In this document: piece after piece, positions 51,501 through 63,800 of the stretch | Layout of the letters: each line of letters begins with the position of its first letter | Numbering within the stretch: the stretch's first letter is position 1 | DNA from: Osmia lignaria lignaria | Taxonomy: Eukaryota; Arthropoda; Insecta; Hymenoptera; Megachilidae | Reading direction: 5' to 3' | DNA: 64,000 nucleotides | Assembly: GCF_051020975.1 (NCBI RefSeq) | Contig: NW_027478161.1 | Coordinates: 25,580,001-25,644,000 of the forward strand | Position numbers and translations under genes: made by a program | Notes under the pieces: model-generated | Database searches by the model: none | What the model was told of the DNA's origin: nothing | Seen by the model: only the letters and a program-made list of their open reading frames with translations

Positions 51501-54500
51501 CTATGTTCTATGATATTTTTTGATCAGATGCGTAGTTCTCGAGATATATCAAGGTATTTAAAAGTTCCGATGCTGCACCAACATAATAGAGGTACAGAAA
51601 CACCGTGGCCTCTTTCTTTGAGATAACTCTGCACTATTGCGACCTGCAAATGCCACTTCCAGCTTAGCTGTGCAGAAGAAGAACAACAAGAATAAGAAAT
51701 ATTTCGAAATATGTCCGTCAGGCCCCTTCCCTTGAGATAAATCTGCAAATATCTCGGAAACGAAGCGAGCTACGGCAAAATGTTAAGAGACGTTTTTTGT
51801 AGAAAATTAGGTTTCCTACTTTTTATGTTCTATGATATTTTTTGATCAGATGCGTAGTTCTCGAGATATATCAAGATATTTAAAAGTTCCGAAGCTGCAC
51901 CAACATAATAGAGGTACAGAAACACCGTGGCCTCTTTCTTTGAGATAACTCTGCAATATTGCGAGCTGCAAATGCCACTTCCAGCTTAGCTGTGCAGAAG
52001 AAGAACAACAAGAAGAAGAAATATCTCGAAATATGTCCGTCAGGCCCCTTCCCTTGAGATAAATCTGCAAATATCTCGGAAACGAAGCGAGCTATGGCAA
52101 AATGTTAAGAGACCTTTTTTGTAGAGAATTAAGTTTCCTACTTTTTATGTTCTATGATATTTTTTGATCAGATGCGTAGTTCCCAAGATATATCAAGATA
52201 TTTAAAAGTTCCGAAGCTGCACCAACATAATACAGGTACAGAAACACCGTTGCCTCTTTCTTTAAGATAACTCTGCACTATTGCGAGCTGCAAATGCCAC
52301 TTCCAGCTTAGCTGTGCAGAAGAGGAACAACAAGAAGAAGAAATATCTCGGAATATGTCCGTCAGGCCCCTTCCCTTGAGCTAAATCTGCAAATATCTCG
52401 GAAACGAAGCGAGCTATGGCAAAATGTTAAGAGACCTTTTTTGTAGAGAATTAAGTTTCCTACTTTTTATCTTGTATGATATTTTTTGATCAGATGCGTA
52501 GTTCTCGAGATATATCAAGATATTTAACAGTTCCGAAGCTGCACCAACATAATAGCGGTACAGAAACACCGTGGCCTCTTTCTTTGAGATAACTCTGCAC
52601 TATTGCGAGCTGCAAATGCCACTTCCAGCTTACCTGTGCAGAAGAAGAACAACAAGAAGAAGAAATATCTCGAAATATGTCCGTCAGACCCCTTCCCTTG
52701 AGATAAATCTGCAAATATCTCGGAAACGAAGCGAGCTATGGCCAAATGTTAAGAGACCTTTTTTGTAGAGAATTATGTTTCCTACAATTTACGTTCTACG
52801 ATATTTTTTGATCAGAAGCGTAGTTTTCGAGATATATCGAGATATTTAAAAGTTCCGAAGCCGCTCCAACATAATAGAGATACCGAAACACCGTGGCCCC
52901 TTTCTTTGAGATAACTCTGCACTATTGCGACCTGCAAATGCCACTTCCAGCTTAGCTGTGCAGAAGAAGAACAACAAGAATAAGAAATATTTCGAAATAT
53001 GTCCGTCAGGACCCTTCCCTTGAGATAAATCTGCAAATATCTCGGAAACGAAGCGAGCTACGGCAAAATGTTAAGAGACCTTTTTTGTAGAAAATTAGGT
53101 TTCCTACTTTTTATGTTCTATGATATTTTTTGATCAGATGCGTAGTTCTCGAGATATATCAAGATATTTAAAAGTTCCGAAGCTGCACCAACATAATAGA
53201 GGTACAGAAACACCGTGGCCTCTTTCTTTGAGATAACTCTGCAATATTGCGAGCTGCAAATGCCACTTCCAGCTTAGCTGTGCAGAAGAGGAACAACAAG
53301 AAGAAGAAATATCTCGGAATATATCCGTCAGGCCCCTTCCCTTGAGCTAAATCTGCAAATATCTCGGAAACGAAGCGAGCTATGGCAAAATGTTAAGAGA
53401 CCTTTTTTGTAGAGAATTAAGTTTCCTACTTTTTATCTTGTATGATATTTTTTGATCAGATGCGTAGTTCTCGAGATATATCAAGATATTTAACAGTTCC
53501 GAAGCTGCACCAACATAATAGCGGTACAGAAACACCGTGGCCTCTTTCTTTGAGATAACTCTGCACTATTGCGAGCTGCAAATGCCACTTCCAGCTTACC
53601 TGTGCAGAAGAAGAACAACAAGAAGAAGAAATATCTCGAAATATGTCCGTCAGACCCCTTCCCTTGAGATAAATCTGCAAATATCTCGGAAACGAAGCGA
53701 GCTATGGCAAAATGGTAGGAGACCTTTTTTGTAGAGAATTATGTTTCCTACAATTTACGTTCTACGATATTTTTTGATCAGAAGAGTAGTTTTCGAGATA
53801 TATCGAGATATTTAAAAGTTCCGAAGCTGCACCAACATAATAGAGGTACAGAAACACCGTGGCCTCTTTCTTTGAGATAACTCTGCACTATTGCGAGCTG
53901 CAAATGCCACTTCCAGCTTAGCTGTGCAGAAGAAGAACAACAAGAAGAAGAAATATCTCGAAATATGTCCGTCAGGCCCCTTCCCTTGAGATAAATCTGC
54001 AAATATCTCGGAAACGAAGCGAGCTATGGCCAAATGTTAAGAGACCTTTTTTGTAGAGAATTAAGTTTCCTACTTTTTATGTTCTATGATATTTTTTGAT
54101 CAGATGCGTAGTTCCCGAGATATATCAAGATATTTAAAAGTTCCGAAGCTGCACCAACATAATACAGGTACAGAAACACCGTTGCCTCTTTCTTTGAGAT
54201 AACTCTGCACTATTGCGAGCTGCAAATGCCACTTCCAGCTTAGCTGTGCAGAAGAGGAACAACAAGAAGAAGAAATATCTCGGAATATGTCCGTCAGGCC
54301 CCTTCCCTTGAGCTAAATCTGCAAATATCTCGGAAACGATGCCAGCTATGGGAAAACGTTAAGAGACCTTTTTTGTAGAGAATTAAGTTTCCTACTTTTT
54401 ATGTTCTATGATATTTTTTGATCAGAAGCGTAGTTTTTGAGATGTATCGAGATATTTAAAAGTTCCGAAGCCGCACCAACATAATAGAGATACAGAAACA

Positions 54501-57037
54501 CCGTGGCCCCTTTCTTTGAGATAACTCTGCACTATTGCGAGCTGCAAATGCCACTTCCAGCTTAGCTGCGCAGAAGAAGAACAACAAGAAGAAGAAATAT
54601 CTCGAAATATGTCCGTTACGCCCCTTCCCTTGAGATAAATCTGCAAATATCTCGGAAACGAAACGAGCTATGGCAAAATGTTAAGAGACCTTTTTTGTAG
54701 AGAATTATGTTTCCTACAATTTACGTTCTACGATATTTTTTGATCAGAAGCGTAGTTTTCGAGATATATCGAGATATTTAAAAGTTCCGAAGCCGCTCCA
54801 ACATAATAGAGATACCGAAACACCGTGGCCCCTTTCTTTGAGATAACTCTGCACTATTGCGACCTGCAAATGCCACTTCCAGCTTAGCTGTGCAGAAGAA
54901 GAACAACAAGAAGAAGAAATATCTCGAAATATGTCCGTTAGGCCCCTTCCCTTGAGATAAATCTGCAAATATCTCGGAAACGAAGCGAGCTATGGCAAAA
55001 TGTTAAGAGACCTTTTTTGTAGAGAATTAAGTTTCCTACTTTTTATCTTCTATGATATTTTTTGATCAGATGCGTAGTTCTCGAGATATATCAAGATATT
55101 TAACAGTTCCGAAGCTGCGCCAACATAATAGCGGTACAGAAACACCGTGGCCTCTTTCTTTGAGATAACTCTGCACTATTGCGAGCTGCAAATGCCACTT
55201 CCAGCTTAGCTGTGCAGAAGAAGAACAACAAGAAGAAGAAATATCTCGAAATATGTCCGTCAGGCCACTTCCCTTGAGATAAATCTGCAAATATCTCGGA
55301 AACGAAGCGAGCTATGGCAAAACGTTAAGAGACCTTTTTTGTAGAGAATTAAGTTTCCTACTTTTTATGTTCTATGATATTTTTTGATCAGATGCGTAGT
55401 TCTCGAGATATATCAAGGTATTTAAAAGTTCCGATGCTGCACCAACATAATAGAGGTACAGAAACACCGTGGCCCCTTTCTTTGAGATAACTCTGCACTA
55501 TTGCGAGCTGCAAATGCCACTTCCAGCTTAGCTGTGCAGAAGAAGAACAACAAGAAGAAGAAATATCTCGAAATATGTCCGTTACGCCCCTTCCCTTGAG
55601 ATAAATCTGCAAATATCTCGGAAACGAAGCGAGCTATGGCAAAATGTTAAGAGACCTTTTTTGTAGAGAATTATGTTTCCTACAATTTACGTTCTACGAT
55701 ATTTTTTGATCAGAAGCGTAGTTTTCGAGATATATCGAGATATTTAAAAGTTCCGAAGCCGCTCCAACATAATAGAGATACCGAAACACCGTGGCCCCTT
55801 TCTTTGAGATAACTCTGCACTATTGCGACCTGCAAATGCCACTTCCAGCTTAGCTGTGCAGAAGAAGAACAACAAGAAGAAGAAATATCTCGAAATATGT
55901 CCGTTAGGCCCCTTCCCTTGAGATAAATCTGCAAATATCTCGGAAACGAAGCGAGCTATGGCAAAATGTTAAGAGACCTTTTTTGTAGAGAATTAAGTTT
56001 CCTACTTTTTATCTTCTATGATATTTTTTGATCAGATGCGTAGTTCTCGAGATATATCAAGATATTTAACAGTTCCGAAGCTGCGCCAACATAATAGCGG
56101 TACAGAAACACCGTGGCCTCTTTCTTTGAGATAACTCTGCACTATTGCGAGCTGCAAATGCCACTTCCAGCTTAGCTGTGCAGAAGAAGAACAACAAGAA
56201 GAAGAAATATCTCGAAATATGTCCGTCAGGCCACTTCCCTTGAGATAAATCTGCAAATATCTCGGAAACGAAGCGAGCTATGGCAAAACGTTAAGAGACC
56301 TTTTTTGTAGAGAATTAAGTTTCCTACTTTTTATGTTCTATGATATTTTTTGATCAGATGCGTAGTTCTCGAGATATATCAAGGTATTTAAAAGTTCCGA
56401 TGCTGCACCAACATAATAGAGGTACAGAAACACCGTGGCCTCTTTCTTTGAGATAACTCTGCACTATTGCGAGCTGCAAATGCCACTTCGAGCTTAGCTG
56501 TGCAGAAGAAGAACAACAAGAAGAAGAAATATCTCGAAATATGTCCGTCAGACCCCTTCCCTTGAGATAAATCTGCAAATATCTCGGAAACGAAGCGAGC
56601 TATGGCAAAATGGTAGGAGACCTTTTTTGTAGAGAATTATGTTTCCTACAATTTACGTTCTACGATATTTTTTGATCAGAAGCGTAGTTTTCGAGATATA
56701 TCGAGATATTTAAAAGTTCCGAAGCCGCTCCAACATAATAGAGATACCGAAACACCGTGGCCCCTTTCTTTGAGATAACTCTGCACTGTTGCGACCTGCA
56801 AATGCCGCTTCCAGCTTAGCTGTGCAGAAGAAGAACAACAACAATAAGAAATATTTCGAAATATGTCCGTCAGGCGCCTTCCCTTGAGATAAATCTGCAA
56901 ATATCTCGGAAACGAAGCGAGCTACGGCACAATGTTAAGAGACCTTTTTTGTAGAAAATTAGGTTTCCTACTTTTTATGTTCTATGATATTTTTTGATCA
57001 GATGCGTAGTTCCCGAGATATATCAAGATATTTAAAA
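51500..57037. repeat. Array domain 12: 966-bp trimers
   Basis: Two separate trimer duplications are visible. One at about 52.4-53.7 kb has TTTAACAGTTCC, AGCGGTACAG, CTTACCTGTGCAG and ATCTTGTATG at offset 966. Another at 54.4-56.3 kb has CCGTTACGCCCC, GCTGCGCCAAC and ATCTTCTATG at offset 966. Units with the linked set GCTGCACC / GAGGTAC / GGCCTCTTTC dominate. Confidence 0.78.
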
Positions 57038-57264
57038 GTTCCGAAGCCGCAAAAACATAATAGAGATACAGAAACACCGTGGCCCCTCTCTTTGCGATAA
57101 TTCTGCACTATTGCGAGCTGCAAATGCCACTTCGAGCTTAGCTGTGCAGAAGAAGAACAACAACAAGAAGAAATATCTCGAAATATGTCCGTCAGACCCC
57201 TTCCCTTGAGATAAATCTGCAAATATCTCGGAAACGAAGCGAGCTATGGCAAAATGTTAAGAGA

Positions 57265-57275
57265 CCTTTTTTTAT
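57265..57275. other. +1 bp T-run allele (first of seven)
   Basis: CCTTTTTTTATAG replaces CCTTTTTTGTAG, giving a 323-bp unit. Further copies lie near 58,230, 59,199, 60,808, 61,453, 62,420 and 63,706. All seven are confined to the last 7 kb. A run of T at the change site fits replication slippage plus a G-to-A substitution. Confidence 0.85.
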
Positions 57276-57945
57276 AGAGAATTATGTTTCCTACAATTTA
57301 CGTTCTATGATATTTTTTGATCAGAAGCGTAGTTTTCGAGATATATCGAGATATTTAAAAGTTCCGAAACCGCACCAACATAATAGAGATACAGAAACAC
57401 CGTGGCCCCTTTCTTTGAGATAACTCTGCACTATTGCGACCTGCAAATGCCACTTCCAGCTTAGCTGTGCAGAAGAAGAACAACAAGAAGAAGAAATATC
57501 TCGAAATATGTCCGTCAGGCCCGTTGCTTTGAGCTGAATCTGCAAATATCTCGGAAACGAAGCGAGCTATGGCAAAATGTTAAGAGACGTTTTTTGTAGA
57601 GAATTATGTTTCCTACAATTTACGTTCTATGATATTTTTTGATCAGATGCGTAGTTCTCGAGATATATCAAGATATTTAAAAGCTCCGAAGCTGCACCAA
57701 CATAATCGAGGTACAGAAACCCCGTGGCCCCTTTCTTTGAGATAACTCTGCACTATTGCGACCTGCAAATGCCACTTCCAGCTTAGCTGTGCAGAAGAAG
57801 AACAACAAGAATAAGAAATATTTCGAAATATGTCCGTCAGGCCCCTTCCCTTGAGATAAATCTGCAAATATCTCGGAAACGAAGCGAGCTACGGCAAAAT
57901 GTTAAGAGACCTTTTTTGTAGAAAATTAGGTTTCCTACTTTTTAT

Positions 57946-57960
57946 GTTCTATATTTTTTG
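57946..57960. other. -3 bp allele (GAT lost) at a T-run
   Basis: The sequence reads GTTCTATATTTTTTG where other units have GTTCTATGATATTTTTTG, so the unit is 319 bp. The same allele recurs at 63,422-63,436. Both copies precede a CGCAAAAACAT unit with TATCCCGGAAAC, so the two regions are copies of one another. Confidence 0.85.
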
Positions 57961-60900
57961 ATCAGATGCGTAGTTCCCGAGATATATCAAGATATTTAAA
58001 AGTTCCGAAACCGCAAAAACATAATAGAGATACAGAAACACCGTGGCCCCTTTCTTTGCGATAATTCTGCACTATTGCGAGCTGCAAATGCCACTTCGAG
58101 CTTAGCTGTGCAGAAGAAGAACAACAACAAGAAGAAATATCTCGAAATATGTCCGTCAGACCCCTTCCCTTGAGATAAATCTGCAAATATCCCGGAAACG
58201 AAGCGAGCTATGGCAAAATGTTAAGAGACCTTTTTTTATAGAGAATTATGTTTCCTACAATTTACGTTCTATGATATTTTTTGATCAGAAGCGTAGTTTT
58301 CGAGATATATCGAGATATTTAAAAGTTCCGAAGCCGCACCAACATAATAGAGATACAGAAACACCGTGGCCCCTTTCTTTGAGATTACTCTGCACTATTG
58401 CGACCTGCAAATGCCACTCCCAGCTTAGCTGTGCAGAAGAAGAACAACAAGAAGAAGAAATATCTCGAAATATGTCCGTCAGGCCCCTTCCCTTGAGATA
58501 AATCTGCAAATATCTCGGAAACGAAGCGAGCTATGGCAAAATGTTAAGAGACCTTTTTTGTGGAGAATTAAGTTTCCTACTTTTTATGTTCTATGATATT
58601 TTTTGATCAGATGCGTAGTTCTCGAGATATATCAAGATATTTAAAAGTTCCGAAGCTGCACCAACATAATAGAGGTACAGAAACACCGTGGCCTCTTTCT
58701 TTGAGATAACTCTGCACTATTGCGAGCTGCAAATGCCACTTCCAGCTTAGCTGTGCAGAAGAAGAACAACAAGAAGAAGAAATATCTCGAAATATGTCCG
58801 TCAGGCCACTTTCCTTGAGATAAATCTGCAAATATCTCGGAAACGAAGCGAGCTATGGCAAAATGTTAAGAGACCTTTTTTGTAGAGAATTAAGTTTCCT
58901 ACTTTTTATGTTCTATGATATTTTTTGATCAGATGCGTAGTTCTCGAGATATATCAAGGTATTTAAAAGTTCCGATGCTGCACCAACATAATAGAGGTAC
59001 AGAAACACCGTGGCCTCTTTCTTTGAGATAACTCTGCACTATTGCGAGCTGCAAATGCCACTTCGAGCTTAGCTGTGCAGAAGAAGAACAACAACAAGAA
59101 GAAATATCTCGAAATATGTCCGTCAGACCCCTTCCCTTGAGATAAATCTGCAAATATCTCGGAAACGAAGCGAGCTATGGCAAAATGTTAAGAGACCTTT
59201 TTTTATAGAGAATTATGTTTCCTACAATTTACGTTCTATGATATTTTTTGATCAGAAGCGTAGTTTTCGAGATATATCGAGATATTTAAAAGTTCCGAAA
59301 CCGCACCAACATAATAGAGATACAGAAACACCGTGGCCCCTTTCTTTGAGATAACTCTGCACTATTGCGACCTGCAAATGCCACTTCCAGCTTAGCTGTG
59401 CCGAAGAAGAACAACAAGAAGAAGAAATATCTCGGAATATGTCCGTCAGGCCCCTTCCCTTGAGCTAAATCTGCAAATATCTCGGAAACGATGCTAGCTA
59501 TGGCAAAATGTTAAGATACCTTTTTTGTAGAAAATTAGGTTTCCTACTTTTTATGTTCTATGATATTTTTTTATCAGATGCGTAGTTCTCGAGATATATC
59601 GAGATATTTAAAAGTTCCGAAGCCGCACCAACATAATAGAGATACAGAAACACCGTGGCCCCTTTCTTTGAGATAACTCTGCACTATTGCGAGCTGCAAA
59701 TGCCACTTCCAGCTTAGCTGCGCAGAAGAAGAACAACAAGAAGAAGAAATATCTCGAAATATGTCCGTTACGCCCCTTCCCTTGAGATAAATCTGCAAAT
59801 ATCTCGGAAACGAAGCGAGCTATGGCAAAATGTTAAGAGACCTGTTTTGTAGAGAATTATGTTTCCTACAATTTACGTTCTATGATATTTTTTGATCAGA
59901 AGCGTAGTTTTCGAGATATATCGAGATATTTAAAAGTTCCGAAACCGCACCAACATAATAGAGATACAGAAACACCGTGGCCCCTTTCTTTGAGATAACT
60001 CTGCACTATTGCGACCTGCAAATGCCACTTCCAGCTTAGCTGTGCAGAAGAAGAACAACAAGAAGAAGAAATATCTCGAAATATGTCCGTCAGGCCCCTT
60101 CCCTTGAGATAAATCTGCAAATATCTCGGAAACGAAGCGAGCAATGCCAAAATGTTAAGATACCTTTTTTGTACAGAATTAAGTTTCCAACTTTTTATGT
60201 TCTATGATATTTTTTGATCAGATGCGTAGTTCTCGAGATATATCAAGATATTTAAAAGCTCCGTAGTTGCACCAACATAATAGAGGTACAGAAACCCCGT
60301 GGCCCCTTTCTTTGAGATAACTCTGCACTATTGCGAGCTGCAAATGCCACTTCCAGCTTAGCTGTGCAGAAGAAGAACAACAAGAATAAGAAATATTTCG
60401 AAATATGTCCGTCAGGCCCCTTCCCTTGAGATAAATCTGCAAATATCTCGGAAACGAAGCGAGCTACGGCACAATGTTAAGAGACCTTTTTTGTAGAAAA
60501 TTAGGTTTCCTACTTTTTATGTTCTATGATATTTTTTGATCAGATGCGTAGTTCCCGAGATATATCATGATATTTAAAAGTTCCGAAGCCGCAAAAACAT
60601 AATAGAGATACAGAAACACCGTGGCCCCTTTCTTTGCGATAATTCTGCACTATTGCGAGCTGCAAATGCCACTTCGAGCTTAGCTGTGCAGAAGAAGAAC
60701 AACAACAAGAAGAAATATCTCGAAATATGTCCGTCAGACCCCTTCCCTTGAGATAAATCTGCAAATATCTCGGAAACGAAGCGAGCTATGGCAAAATGTT
60801 AAGAGACCTTTTTTTATAGAGAATTATGTTTCCTACAATTTACGTTCTATGATATTTTTTGATCAGAAGCGTAGTTTTCGAGATATATCGAGATATTTAA

Positions 60901-63800
60901 AAGTTCCGAAACCGCACCAACATAATAGAGATACAGAAACACCGTGGCCCCTTTCTTTGAGATAACTCTGCACTATTGCGACCTGCAAATGCCACTTCCA
61001 GCTTAGCTGTGCAGAAGAAGAACAACAAGAAGAAGAAATATCTCGAAATATGTCCGTCAGGCCCCTTCCCTTGAGATAAATCTGCAAATATCTCGGAAAC
61101 GAAGCGAGCTACGGCACAATGTTAAGAGACCTTTTTTGTAGAAAATTAGGTTTCCTACTTTTTATGTTCTATGATATTTTTTGATCAGATGCGTAGTTCC
61201 CGAGATATATCAAGATATTTAAAAGTTCCGAAGCCGCAAAAACATAATAGAGATACAGAAACACCGTGGCCCCTTTCTTTGCGATAATTCTGCACTATTG
61301 CGAGCTGCAAATGCCACTTCGAGCTTAGCTGTGCAGAAGAAGAACAACAACAAGAAGAAATATCTCGAAATATGTCCGTCAGACCCCTTCCCTTGAGATA
61401 AATCTGCAAATATCTCGGAAACGAAGCGAGCTATGGCAAAATGTTAAGAGACCTTTTTTTATAGAGAATTATGTTTCCTACAATTTACGTTCTATGATAT
61501 TTTTTGATCAGAAGCGTAGTTTTCGAGATATATCGAGATATTTAAAAGTTCCGAAACCGCACCAACATAATAGAGATACAGAAACACCGTGGCCCCTGTC
61601 TTTGAGATAACTCTGCACTATTGCGACCTGCAAATGCCACTTCCAGCTTAGCTGTGCAGAAGAAGAACAACAAGAAGAAGAAATATCTCGAAATATGTCC
61701 GTCAGGCCCCTTCCCTTGAGATAAATCTGCAAATATCTCGGAAACGAAGCGAGCTATGGCAAAATGTTAAGATACCTTTTTTGTACAGAATTAAGTTTCC
61801 AACTTTTTATGTTCTATGATATTTTTTGATCAGATGCGTAGTTCTCGAGATATATCAAGATATTTAAAAGCTCCGAAGCTGCACCAACATAATAGAGGTA
61901 CCGAAACACCGTGGCCCCTTTCTTTGAGATAACTCTGCACTATTGCGACCTGCAAATGCCACTTCCAGCTTAGCTGTGCAGAAGAAGAACAACAAGAATA
62001 AGAAATATTTCGAAATATGTCCGTCAGGCCCCTTCCCTTGAGATAAATCTGCAAATATCTCGGAAACGAAGCGAGCTACGGCACAATGTTAAGAGACCTT
62101 CTTTGTAGAAAATTAGGTTTCCTACTTTTTATGTTGTATGATATTTTTTGATCAGATGCGTAGTTCCCGAGATATATCAAGATATTTAAAAGTTCCGAAG
62201 CCGCAAAGACATAATAGAGATACAGAAACACCGTGGCCCCTTTCTTTGCGATAATTCTGCACTATTGCGAGCTGCAAATGCCACTTCGAGCTTAGCTGTG
62301 CAGAAGAAGAACAAGAACAAGAAGAAATATCTCGAAATATGTCCGTCAGACCCCTTCCCTTGAGATAAATCTGCAAATATCTCGGAAACGAAGCGAGCTA
62401 TGGCAAAATGTTAAGAGACCTTTTTTTATAGAGAATTATGTTTCCTACAATTTACGTTCTATGATATTTTTTGATCAGAAGCGTAGTTTTCGAGATATAT
62501 CGAGATATTTAAAAGTTCCGAAACCGCACCAACATAATAGAGATGCAGAAACACCGTGGCCCCTTTCTTTGAGATTACTCTGCACTATTGCGACCTGCAA
62601 ATGCCACTTCCAGCTTAGCTGTGCAGAAGAAGAACAACAAGAAGAAGAAATATCTCGAAATATGTCCGTCAGGCCCCTTCCCTTGAGATAAATCTGCAAA
62701 TATCTCGGAAACGAAGCGAGCTATGGCAAAATGTTAAGAGACCTTTTTTGTAGAGAATTAAGCTTCCTACTTTTTATGTTCTATGATATTTTTTGATCAG
62801 ATGCGTAGTTCTCGAGATATATCAAGATATTTAAAAGTTCCGAAGCTGCACCAACATAATAGAGGTACAGAAACAACGTGGCCTCTTTCTTTGAGATAAC
62901 TCTGCACTATTGCGAGCTGCAAATGCCACTTCCAGCTTAGCTGTGCAGAAGAAGAACAACAAGAAGAAGAAATATCTCGAAATATGTCCGTTAGGCCCCT
63001 TCCCTTGAGATAAATCTGCAAATATCTCGGAAACGAAGCGAGCTATGGCAAAATGTTAAGAGACCTTTTTTGTAGAGAATTATGTTTCCTACAATTTACG
63101 TTCTACGATATTTTTTGATCAGAAGCGTAGTTTTCGAGATATATGGAGATATTTAAAAGTTCCGAAGCCGCTCCAACATAATAGAGATACCGAAACACCG
63201 TGGCCCCTTTCTTTGAGATAACTCTGCACTATTGCGACCTGCAAATGCCACTTCCAGCTTAGCTGTGCAGAAGAAGAACAACAAGAATAAGAAATATTTC
63301 GAAATATGTCCGTCAGGCCCCTTCCCTTGAGATACATCTGCAAATATCTCGGAAACGAAGCGAGCTACGGCAAAATGTTAAGAGACCTTTTTTGTAGAAA
63401 ATTAGGTTTCCTACCTTTTATGTTCTATATTTTTTGATCAGATGCGTAGTTCCCGAGATATATCAAGATATTTAAAAGTTCCGAAACCGCAAAAACATAA
63501 TAGAGATACAGAAACACCGTGGCCCCTTTCTTTGCGATAATTCTGCACTATTGCGAGCTACAAATGCCACTTCGAGCTTAGCTGTGCAGAAGAAGAACAA
63601 CAACAAGAAGAAATATCTCGAAATATGTCCGTCAGACCCCTTCCCTTGAGATAAATCTGCAAATATCCCGGAAACGAAGCGAGCTATGGCAAAATGTTAA
63701 GAAACCTTTTTTTATAGAGAATTATGTTTCCTACAATTTACGTTCTATGATATTTTTTGATCAGAAGCGTAGTTTTCGAGATATATCGAGATATTTAAAA

